From assembly GCA_023818555.1 (NCBI GenBank), contig JAMWCG010000045.1:807-7485 (forward strand): a stretch of DNA of 6,679 nt, read 5' to 3'. Shown piece after piece: positions 1 to 6,182 of the stretch (positions are counted from its first letter, which is position 1; each line of letters starts with the position of its first letter). The position numbers and the translations under genes are program-made. Origin of the DNA: Candidatus Omnitrophota bacterium. Lineage in GTDB: Bacteria; Omnitrophota; Gorgyraeia; DTHP01. Under the pieces are notes generated by a model. It saw only the letters and a program-made list of their open reading frames with translations, was not told where the DNA came from and did no database searches.

Positions 1-3000
1 TTTAATCCTTTTATGAGTGGACAAGGTTATCAGCAAGGGGTTTATTCGGGATTCACTCCCGATGTGGATTCCCCGAATGCAATCTTAGGAGTTATTTCCA
101 ATCCTTCTCCCCAAGCGGATCCGGTTTTCTTTTCTCTCCCTGACAATATAGAGGGATGGATGACGTTGCTCTCCGACCCGGCAAATTACGGATTGATTCC
201 TGAATTTATTAAATGGTTAGAAAACAATCCCGCTAATATAGATGCTTTTGCCAAATATATCTTGGAGCATTATCATGAATTGGGTGGGCTTTTTAATGCT
301 CTCCAGACACAAATTGGTACTTATGGTTTTGCGGGAAGTAAATACAATCTTTATTTTGGCAGGGAGAGTAATAATTTCTTAAATTTAGCCATTACTGACA
401 AAGATAATGCCCTGGTCTTAGGAGCAGTCTTTGATAAAGAAGGGAAAAAAGTTTCTTCCATAGAAGTAGAAGGAAATACTGCTACGGTGGAAAGTTCCGG
501 GAAGACTTATAACTTAAAGTTAATAAACCCGATAAAATATGTTCCGGGAGATGGCTTATCTTCTGCTCTTTCTTTTAATAAAGATGGGGAAATAAGCATA
601 AAACTAAATGAAAACTCTTCTTTAGTGATTACTGCTCAGGGAAATTTAGTGCTCAAGATAAATGGTAAAGAAATTACCTTAAACTCTACCGGAAGAGAAG
701 TTCAACTTACCTATAAGGCTCAAGGAGAAATAGTAATTAGTGATGGAGATAACCCGGCCAGGATAGTGGTGGATAAAAATGGAGAGGTAACTGTTTGGAA
801 AGGAAGAAATGAAAGGACGGCAATTTCCGGAAATAAAATAGATATAGAATTTAAGCCAAGCGGAGAAATTAGGCTTACTAATGAAAAAGGTGAAGGGTTC
901 ATTATTACTCCACAGGGAGTAGTATATCAAACAGTTAAACTTACTGATGCTCAGCAACTTATTAAATATTTATCATCCGAAAATACTATTATTTTACCCG
1001 AAAATACTATCATTTTACCTGATGGGAGAAAAATTGTTTTACCTCCGGAAAGTCAAATTATCCAGAATGCTGATGGAAGTTGGACAGTTACTCTTTCCGA
1101 TGGAACGCAAATTGTGATAGATAAAGAGGGGAAGTTAATGACCATTAATAGGCCAGGAGTATCTTTCCAGTTAGATATTTCAGGATTAAGCCAGGTGAAT
1201 GTAGGTCTTGAGGGAGATAAACTTACTATTAAAGGTTACCAAACTACGCAGGTATGTCTTGAGGGAGAAAGTCCTTGTCCGGCAAATGTTTTCTCTCTTA
1301 CCATTTCTTCTTCAGGAGAATTAAGCGTAGACAATGGTAGTGCAAAAATTAAGGTGCACGGAGTAGAAATTACCTTAAAGCCAGGTATGAGTTTAAAGTT
1401 TGATGAAGATGCTGTCATTGTAACGCTAAAACAAGGGATAAGTTACTCAATAAATAAAGGAGGTCAGATTACTGGGATAACTATTAATGGGATAAACATT
1501 CCCCTGCCTCCGGGAGTAAAACCTTCAGATATAGAAATTAACCCTGACGGAAGTGTAAAAGTAACCATCAATGGGAAGACTTATACTTTCAAAATAGTAG
1601 AACAGCCTGGTAATGCTGTAGGAACATCTTATGAAACCTTACAGATTGTGCTTCCCAATGGACAGACTTTACAACTTCCTCCCGGAGCGAAATTGGGTAA
1701 TAATGAAAAAGGTGAGTTGGTTGTATTTAACAAAGCAGGTAAAGAAATTGCCACTATTAGGTTTAATGCTGATGGTTCTTTCAGTATAAATGGGATACAA
1801 TTTGTAATCACTGAGGTGGATGGTTTCCAGGTCTTTTTAGGCATAGATGATAATGGAAAAATCTGGATAAAGGCAGGTAAAAATGGGGTAGAAAAGAGTA
1901 TAGAGATAACACCGGATATGAAGAGCGTAGAGATTTTTAAGAGAAATGGAGATTTAGTGATTAGATATTCGTATTCTAACGGCATTTCGGAAGAGGTAGT
2001 TATTCAGGGTAGTCCTACAGCCACGCCAGCTCCGGGTGGCACGCCAGCTCCGGGAGTCAACAAGCCCAGAGACAATAATGAAGCTCTGGAGTGGCTTAAG
2101 AGCGGAGACTCGGAGAAGATAAAGATAGCCTTGGAGTATCTGATGAAGAATTTTAATTCTTTAACCGATGAGCAAAAGAACAGTCTGGCAGAACTCTTAG
2201 GGAATTTATTAGGCTTACTTTTTGAAATAGATGGTTGGGAAAATTTTCTGAAAACTCTCTTTGAGGATGGGAAGATAAAGGATGTGCATAAGCTTCTTAT
2301 TGCCCAAAGAATTTTGGGTTTAGTTCATCAATTGCTTGTATCTGAAGCGGGAAAAAATTTATTGAAATCCATCCTGGATTTTCTGATTGCCAAAACCCCC
2401 GGACCAGCGGACGCCTTTGATTATTACCAGAATTTACTGGAGCAGTATCTTCTGGTAATCTCACAACAAGTGGGAGGGAGGGATTTTCTGGAGGACTATA
2501 TAGGTAAGTTAGCTCTTTCTGCTTTGGGTAAAAGTAAGTGGTCTTCTGAGTATAAAAAATTGGATAAAGTTATTAAAACAATGTTAAGGTTGGGTTTTGG
2601 ACATTTCTTGGAGGAAATTGCCTATAGATTATCTAACCCAAATAATCCTAACGAGAAAAAGAATGCAGGGAAGTTAATCCGCGAGATTATGCAAGCGAGT
2701 GTTCTTCCAGGACCTACAGCCAGCTATGATGATTGGCTGAAATGGTTGAAAGAGAATCCCGCAAGAATAGAGGAATTCTTAGACTGGCTAAAAGACCACC
2801 CCGATTACATTGATGACTTTCTTACCTGGATAAGAAGGAAAGAGAATATAGAGCTCTGGGATGCCTTTTTGAATTTACTTACGGGAAAAAATGCGCTGGC
2901 TAAGAAAGTGGTGGAGATTTTGGCTAAAAGTGATGCCGGGATTAAATTTCTGGCAGACCTCTTAGAAGGCCAAAATTCACCTCTGCGCAATGATAAGGAA

Positions 3001-4545
3001 AAACGCGAGAATTTAGCCTGGGCTTTAGAAGGGTTAATAGCGGATTTAGTGAATAAAGCAAAGGGAACGAATTCTGAAATAAGTAGAGCTGCGGTGGCGC
3101 TCCTTTTGGCTATGGCAAGATACGGGAATGATAATGCCTTAGAAGCACTTAAGTCTCTGGCGGAAAAAGGAAATATTTTCGCAATTCAAGCCATTCAGTA
3201 CCTGATTACGGATAATAATAGAACAGATTTGCTTGACTTTTTAGTAAAACTTGCTTCTGACCCCAAGCTAAGGGATAAGGTTCTGGAAGCCCTGGGCCTT
3301 TTGGTGAACGATAAAAGCATTGAGCAAAAAATAAGAGCAGGAGCGATTAGAACTCTTATTGAGATTGCCAAGAGAGGACTTGATGAAGCTACGCGGATTG
3401 CAGCGGTGAATAAACTCTGGCAGTTGGGGATTTGGTTACTTGACCCGAAAAATGAAAATAGAGGAGATAAATGGGAAGAATTAGTGGACAAGATTATAGA
3501 CGGATTGAAGGAGATTGCCAACCAAGCAGATCAATATCATAATGTGAAGAGTTTAGCGCAAGATGCTTTAAAAGATTTGGAATACAGAAAGAATAACTCA
3601 GGCAGTTCTTCACCTACCCCCACTCCAAAACCTTCTACAAATAATACTACTAATAATCCTCCTTCGGGAACCGGACCAGCTTTCAATCTTAGCGGAAGTA
3701 CTGACTCCAGAAATGGCAGAAGTTCTGAAAGCAGAAGTGATGATAATAATAAACCTTCTCAGAGAAATTCCCCAGATTCTCTCTCTCAATACTTACGCCA
3801 CAATATCTTTAATCATCCCTCTTTACGTTCCCCTCTACAGAGATTAAATAAAAGTAAGAAAGCAAGTTCTAAACTTAAGGAGCGGTTTAAAAATGTAAAT
3901 AAAAAACTTGGACAGAAGAGTAAAATACTTGCGAAGGGTCTAAGAGAGAAACTGAAAAAGCAGGGTTTATCTGAGGAAGAGATTGAAGCCAAGGTTAAGG
4001 AATTCTTGCAAAAACTTGCCGATGGTGATGAGGAGGCAAAGAAATATTTAGAGGAATTGGGTTTAGCTAAGGAGGAGATAGAAAAGGATTTTCAGGATGC
4101 GGAGGGATTTTTCTCAGCAGAAGACCAGGAAAGGTATCTTAAAGAGAATTTTGGTATAGAGGCTGAGGAGGCAAAGGAAATTATGAATATGACTGATGAG
4201 CAGGCGCAGATAGATTTCTTAAAAAATGAAGGCTTTTCCGAATCTACCGCCAAATTGATTGTTAATCCCAAGTTAGTGGAAAAGGAACTGGATGCTTTCT
4301 TTAAACTGGTGGAAGAACTGGAGGATAAACTGGGCTTAGAAGATAATCCGGAAGCAAGAGAAGAAATTGCTGATTTACTTATGGAAGCACTCTTGAGTGA
4401 AGAAATTACCTTAGAGAATGCGGGAGAACTTGTAGAAGACCCAAAGACCCCCGGAGAAAAAATAACCCGTCTGGAATTAGTTCTCCGCGACATCTTAAAG
4501 AAGATAGGAACTAAGCAGTCTGCTTTCAGTCCTTTCCTGAGATAG
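1..4545 (+). CDS. Giant multidomain repeat protein, function unknown (5'-truncated by the window)
   Basis: I do not recognise a family. The frame is open from base 1 (FNPF precedes the first Met at base 13) and no Shine-Dalgarno site is visible, so the true start probably lies upstream. Numbering from Met13 (1510 residues): 45-100 helical with a WL-x-x-NP motif; about 110-666 beta-rich, with at least 15 Gly turns of the form GE-I-x-I and four LPPG-like motifs; 667-682 Pro/Ala/Gly linker; 690-1190 alpha-helical, with HEAT-like helix pairs at about 1020-1190; 1195-1255 Ser/Thr/Pro/Asn-rich linker; 1277-1316 very basic; 1318-1510 charged helices in about five repeats. The only two cysteines are C415 and C422. 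No transmembrane segment or catalytic motif is seen. The size, repeats and flexible linkers suggest a secreted or surface structural protein, but any signal peptide would lie outside the window. The coding call is near certain; the role is inference. Confidence 0.95.
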   Translation, partial: FNPFMSGQGYQQGVYSGFTPDVDSPNAILGVISNPSPQADPVFFSLPDNIEGWMTLLSDPANYGLIPEFIKWLENNPANIDAFAKYILEHYHELGGLFNALQTQIGTYGFAGSKYNLYFGRESNNFLNLAITDKDNALVLGAVFDKEGKKVSSIEVEGNTATVESSGKTYNLKLINPIKYVPGDGLSSALSFNKDGEISIKLNENSSLVITAQGNLVLKINGKEITLNSTGREVQLTYKAQGEIVISDGDNPARIVVDKNGEVTVWKGRNERTAISGNKIDIEFKPSGEIRLTNEKGEGFIITPQGVVYQTVKLTDAQQLIKYLSSENTIILPENTIILPDGRKIVLPPESQIIQNADGSWTVTLSDGTQIVIDKEGKLMTINRPGVSFQLDISGLSQVNVGLEGDKLTIKGYQTTQVCLEGESPCPANVFSLTISSSGELSVDNGSAKIKVHGVEITLKPGMSLKFDEDAVIVTLKQGISYSINKGGQITGITINGINIPLPPGVKPSDIEINPDGSVKVTINGKTYTFKIVEQPGNAVGTSYETLQIVLPNGQTLQLPPGAKLGNNEKGELVVFNKAGKEIATIRFNADGSFSINGIQFVITEVDGFQVFLGIDDNGKIWIKAGKNGVEKSIEITPDMKSVEIFKRNGDLVIRYSYSNGISEEVVIQGSPTATPAPGGTPAPGVNKPRDNNEALEWLKSGDSEKIKIALEYLMKNFNSLTDEQKNSLAELLGNLLGLLFEIDGWENFLKTLFEDGKIKDVHKLLIAQRILGLVHQLLVSEAGKNLLKSILDFLIAKTPGPADAFDYYQNLLEQYLLVISQQVGGRDFLEDYIGKLALSALGKSKWSSEYKKLDKVIKTMLRLGFGHFLEEIAYRLSNPNNPNEKKNAGKLIREIMQASVLPGPTASYDDWLKWLKENPARIEEFLDWLKDHPDYIDDFLTWIRRKENIELWDAFLNLLTGKNALAKKVVEILAKSDAGIKFLADLLEGQNSPLRNDKEKRENLAWALEGLIADLVNKAKGTNSEISRAAVALLLAMARYGNDNALEALKSLAEKGNIFAIQAIQYLITDNNRTDLLDFLVKLASDPKLRDKVLEALGLLVNDKSIEQKIRAGAIRTLIEIAKRGLDEATRIAAVNKLWQLGIWLLDPKNENRGDKWEELVDKIIDGLKEIANQADQYHNVKSLAQDALKDLEYRKNNSGSSSPTPTPKPSTNNTTNNPPSGTGPAFNLSGSTDSRNGRSSESRSDDNNKPSQRNSPDSLSQYLRHNIFNHPSLRSPLQRLNKSKKASSKLKERFKNVNKKLGQKSKILAKGLREKLKKQGLSEEEIEAKVKEFLQKLADGDEEAKKYLEELGLAKEEIEKDFQDAEGFFSAEDQERYLKENFGIEAEEAKEIMNMTDEQAQIDFLKNEGFSESTAKLIVNPKLVEKELDAFFKLVEELEDKLGLEDNPEAREEIADLLMEALLSEEITLENAGELVEDPKTPGEKITRLELVLRDILKKIGTKQSAFSPFLR
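586..918 (+). repeat. Tandem beta repeat of about 46 residues inside the giant protein
   Basis: GEI turns recur at residues 192, 238 and 284, exactly 46 residues apart, and each is followed 18-19 residues later by a second Gly turn (210, 257, 302). The stretches before the second and third GEI align well: TGREVQLTYKAQ with SGNKIDIEFKPS. GLSSALSFNKD before the first GEI fits the same pattern. This looks like stacked beta hairpins, or a beta-solenoid or beta-sandwich array. The repeat is seen at protein level only; the DNA copies have diverged. Confidence 0.6.
979..1020 (+). repeat. 21-bp tandem duplication (ENTIILP twice)
   Basis: Two adjacent 21-bp copies, 979-999 and 1000-1020, differ at only two third-codon positions and encode ENTIILP twice in frame. 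The near-identity at DNA level marks this as a recent slippage-type duplication, unlike the older and diverged protein repeats around it. It lengthens the strand before the first LPPG-like motif by seven residues. Confidence 0.85.
1015..1692 (+). repeat. Four degenerate LPPG-type beta motifs in the giant protein
   Basis: A second repeat type, in which a Gly turn is followed by a strand and then L-P/K-P-G/E, occurs as LPDGRKIVLPPE (335-346), VHGVEITLKPG (448-458), INGINIPLPPG (491-501) and LPNGQTLQLPPG (547-558). The first, third and fourth are followed 9-12 residues later by a second Gly turn (ADGSW, PDGSV, KGELV). The spacing between copies is irregular (about 43 to 112 residues), so they are interspersed in the beta region rather than strictly tandem. 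Confidence 0.5.
2023..2058 (+). repeat. 18-bp tandem repeat encoding TPAPGG/TPAPGV
   Basis: Two 18-bp copies (2023-2040 and 2041-2058) match at 16 of 18 bases and encode TPAPGG then TPAPGV. They form the flexible, GC-richer linker between the beta-repeat half and the alpha-helical half of the giant protein. Confidence 0.8.
3943..4392 (+). repeat. Degenerate helical repeats of about 30 residues at the C-terminus of the giant protein
   Basis: Five copies of a pattern L-K/E-x(2-3)-G-hydrophobic followed by an acidic helix are visible: LKKQGLSEEEIE, LEELGLAKEEIE, LKENFGIEAEEA, LKNEGFSESTAK and LEDKLGLEDNPE. Their glycines fall at residues 1318, 1350, 1381, 1407 and 1441, so the spacing is 26-34 residues. 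The pattern resembles small helix-turn-helix bundles. I cannot assign a known repeat family. Confidence 0.5.
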
Positions 4546-4575
4546 TCTAACCCCCCAAAATAACAAGCCTGAGAT

Positions 4576-4600
4576 AAAAAGGGGGCTGACCCCTTTTTTT
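4576..4600 (+). terminator. Rho-independent terminator of the giant gene
   Basis: AAAAAGGGG (4576-4584), a five-base loop GCTGA, and CCCCTTTTT (4590-4598) form a nine-pair hairpin with four G-C pairs next to the loop. The descending arm runs into a seven-T tract at 4594-4600. It begins 30 bases after the stop codon. Because the stem is symmetrical (A tract before, T tract after), it could also work on transcripts from the other strand. Confidence 0.8.
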
Positions 4601-4601
4601 C

Positions 4602-4629
4602 TTGACAGGTCCCAAAAATTATTGATAAT
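4602..4629 (+). promoter_or_regulatory. Sigma-70-type promoter for the lipoprotein gene
   Basis: A perfect -35 box TTGACA (4602-4607) and a -10 box GATAAT (4624-4629, five of six consensus bases) are separated by 16 bases. The expected transcription start near 4636 gives a leader of about 29 bases before the GTG at 4665. The -35 box sits one base after the T tract of the upstream terminator, so readthrough and initiation are insulated within about 50 bases. Confidence 0.7.
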
Positions 4630-4651
4630 GTTTACTACTAAAAATAAGAAA

Positions 4652-4660
4652 AAGGAGGAG
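4652..4660 (+). promoter_or_regulatory. Strong Shine-Dalgarno site that fixes a GTG start
   Basis: AAGGAGGAG includes the full GGAGG core (4654-4658), six bases before the GTG at 4665. No ATG, GTG or TTG occurs in this frame between the TAA at 4626-4628 and this GTG, so the site decides the start. Confidence 0.8.
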
Positions 4661-4664
4661 AGAA

Positions 4665-5102
4665 GTGGTTTGGTTAATATTGGTTTTTTTATTTTCGGGT
4701 TGTGCCACAGCTTCTAAAGAGATGGAATTAGAAGTGCAGAAGTTACGCACGCAGGTCGGGACTCTGGAAGAGCAGGTTAAAGAGAGTGACAAAGAGATTG
4801 CAGATTTAGAACTACAGTTGGAAAAAGAGAGACAAATTCGCAAAAATTTAGAAAAACAATTGCTAACTAAAAAGACGGAGTTGAAAGAGACAGAGTTTCT
4901 CCCTAAACCTACTATAAGAAATATTCAGGAAGCTTTGCGCAGAGCAGGGTTTTATGAGGGACCTGTGGATGGAAAACTTGGGCCAAAGACACGTCAGGCA
5001 ATAAAAGATTTTCAGAGGAGTAAGGGTTTAAGGGTAGATGGTATTGTGGGTAAAAAGACCTGGCAGGAATTATCAAGGTATCTGACGGAAAAAGAGAAAT
5101 AA
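4665..5102 (+). CDS. Lipoprotein with coiled coil and peptidoglycan-binding domain
   Basis: A 145-residue predicted lipoprotein. Residues 2-10 are hydrophobic and end in the lipobox FSGC, with Cys13 as the probable acylated residue. Ala at +2 favours the outer membrane over inner-membrane retention. Residues about 18-75 are a Glu/Lys/Leu-rich coiled coil. Residues about 84-140 match the PG_binding_1 fold: an IQEALRRAGFYEGPVDG helix and loop, then the typical LGPKTRQAIKDFQ and GLRVDGIVGKKTW segments. The likely role is to anchor the envelope to peptidoglycan, or to position a cell-wall enzyme; no catalytic domain is present. It has its own promoter and a strong ribosome site. The N-region is odd because it has no Lys or Arg before the hydrophobic core. 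Domain assignment is firm; the tethering role is inferred. Confidence 0.9.
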   Translation: MVWLILVFLFSGCATASKEMELEVQKLRTQVGTLEEQVKESDKEIADLELQLEKERQIRKNLEKQLLTKKTELKETEFLPKPTIRNIQEALRRAGFYEGPVDGKLGPKTRQAIKDFQRSKGLRVDGIVGKKTWQELSRYLTEKEK

Positions 5103-5130
5103 ATTCCTCCTTTCTTTTCCTTCCTTTTTA
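5087..5130 (+). terminator. Possible weak terminator across the lipoprotein stop codon
   Basis: A purine run at 5087-5099 (GGAAAAAGAGAAA) can pair imperfectly, with two bulged bases, to the pyrimidine run TTTCTTTTCC at 5111-5120. A T-rich tract follows to 5130. The stem is A-U rich and weak, so partial readthrough into the next gene is plausible. Confidence 0.25.
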
Positions 5131-5131
5131 T

Positions 5132-5160
5132 TTGCTTAAGATAATTTCTTTTGTTATATT
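5132..5160 (+). promoter_or_regulatory. Probable extended -10 promoter for the Sua5 gene
   Basis: TGTTATATT (5152-5160) is an extended -10 element (TG, one base, then TATATT with five of six consensus bases). A poor -35, TTGCTT (5132-5137), lies 17 bases upstream, which is usual for extended -10 promoters. The start would fall near 5167, about five bases before the ATG at 5172. An alternative GATAAT at 5140-5145 has no good -35. Confidence 0.45.
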
Positions 5161-5171
5161 ATTCTGCGAAG

Positions 5172-6182
5172 ATGAAAACCAGCGTTATAAGAATTAATCC
5201 CCAAAAAATAGAAATTTCCAAAATAGAAGAAGCAGTGAAATTAATAAAGAAAGGTGGCTTGGTTGCTTTCCCTACCGAGACTGTCTATGGTTTAGGCGCG
5301 GATGCTTTCAACTCTAAGGCAGTAGCAAAGATTTTTGAAGTAAAGCAGCGCCCTTTAAATGACCCTTTGATTGTGCATATTGCGGATAAGCAAGATTTGT
5401 TTAAAGTGGCTAAGAAAGTAAATAGGTTGGCAGGGAAACTTATAGACAAGTTCTGGCCAGGGCCTTTAACTCTGGTTTTGGAAAAATCTTCAGAACTTCC
5501 CGATATTGTTACTGCGGGATTAGATACAGTGGCGGTAAGGATGCCTGCGCATCCAGTGGCTTTGAGTTTAATCCGAGAAGCAAAAACTCCTCTGGCTGCG
5601 CCCAGTGCCAATCTCTCCGGGAAACCCTCTCCCACCACTGCTGAGCATGTGCTTGAGGATTTGAAAGACAAGATTGATTTGGTGATTGAGGCGGGAAAAA
5701 CGGAATTAGGAGTGGAGTCTACAATTTTAGACCTGACCCAAAAACCATTTTCCATACTCCGCTTAGGCGGGGTTTCCTGGGAAGAATTAAGAGCAGTAGT
5801 TCCTCAGGTTAAATTGGCTAAGAAAGAAAAAATCCTTGCCCCCGGGATGTTTAAAGGCCATTATTCTCCGCAAGCAAAATTAATTGTTGTAGAAGAAGGT
5901 AAGAAACAGGTGGAAAGAGTAAAAGAGCTTGTCCATAAGTTTTTGGCGGAAGGGAAGAGAGTGGGGGTAATGGCCAAGGGAGAGGATAGATTTAAATATA
6001 GAAATTTTAAAGTAAAGGTTCTGGGTAAGGGGGATGATTTGAGAGCCTGTGCCGGTAATTTATTTTCTTTATTGCGAGAGTTTGAGAGAGAAAAATTTGA
6101 GGTAATTGTGGTGGAAGGAGTAAAAGAAAAAGGTCTGGGAAGAGCAATTATGGAAAGATTAAGGAAGGCTGAGGGGAGATGA
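5172..6182 (+). CDS. sua5: Sua5/YwlC-type L-threonylcarbamoyladenylate synthase
   Basis: Uses threonine, bicarbonate and ATP to make threonylcarbamoyl-AMP, the intermediate that the TsaD complex transfers to A37 of ANN-decoding tRNAs (t6A); it acts in the cytoplasm. From ATG 5172 the protein has 336 residues, the usual length for the two-domain Sua5 form. The YrdC/TsaC domain spans about 12-205: [18 protein letters not shown] (28-45), [13 protein letters not shown] (58-70), [10 protein letters not shown] (94-103), APSANLSG (143-150) and VESTILDL (181-188). The linker motif [10 protein letters not shown] (224-233) leads to a C-terminal Sua5 domain (about 235-336). A TTG at 5151 would add seven residues, but it lies inside the likely -10 element and has no ribosome site. 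The stop overlaps the next start (ATGA), indicating an operon. Confidence 0.95.
   Translation: MKTSVIRINPQKIEISKIEEAVKLIKKGGLVAFPTETVYGLGADAFNSKAVAKIFEVKQRPLNDPLIVHIADKQDLFKVAKKVNRLAGKLIDKFWPGPLTLVLEKSSELPDIVTAGLDTVAVRMPAHPVALSLIREAKTPLAAPSANLSGKPSPTTAEHVLEDLKDKIDLVIEAGKTELGVESTILDLTQKPFSILRLGGVSWEELRAVVPQVKLAKKEKILAPGMFKGHYSPQAKLIVVEEGKKQVERVKELVHKFLAEGKRVGVMAKGEDRFKYRNFKVKVLGKGDDLRACAGNLFSLLREFEREKFEVIVVEGVKEKGLGRAIMERLRKAEGR
6161..6168 (+). promoter_or_regulatory. Candidate ribosome-binding site for the methyltransferase gene
   Basis: AAGGAAGG lies ten bases before the ATG at 6179, inside the end of the Sua5 gene. AGGGGAG at 6172-6178 touches the ATG and is too close to serve well. Together with the ATGA overlap this suggests reinitiation or coupling from Sua5 translation. 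The nearest sequence before the alternative ATG at 6263 is only AGAGAAAAA, which is weaker. Confidence 0.45.

Noticed and set aside
13..33. ATG at base 13 as the true start of the giant protein
   Set aside because: The frame remains open to base 1 and the 12 visible upstream bases hold no ribosome site, so it may be only an internal methionine.
340..2010. RHS/YD-repeat or teneurin-like toxin shell
   Set aside because: The Gly-turn repeats lack the YD signature, there is no RHS core motif, and the following region is helical rather than a toxin domain.
679..4493. Open reading frames of 60-133 codons on the minus strand inside the giant gene
   Set aside because: They are antisense shadows of a continuous coding frame, rich in Ser/Phe/Leu from reverse-complemented Lys/Glu codons, and show no ribosome sites or family motifs.
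4551..4585. C-tract (4551-4556) pairing with the G-tract (4581-4585) as an anti-terminator
   Set aside because: Five pairs across a loop of about 24 bases would compete poorly with the nine-pair local hairpin, and no regulatory ligand structure is visible.
4619..4843. Minus-strand frame of 74 codons over the lipoprotein gene start
   Set aside because: It lies opposite a clear lipobox and coiled-coil gene with its own ribosome site, and its translation has no recognisable domain.
5151..5171. TTG start for Sua5, adding seven residues
   Set aside because: It has no Shine-Dalgarno site, overlaps the likely extended -10 element, and the extra residues are not part of the family's usual N-terminus.
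5285..5755. Minus-strand frame of 156 codons
   Set aside because: It lies fully antisense to the conserved YrdC domain of the Sua5 gene, so it is a shadow.
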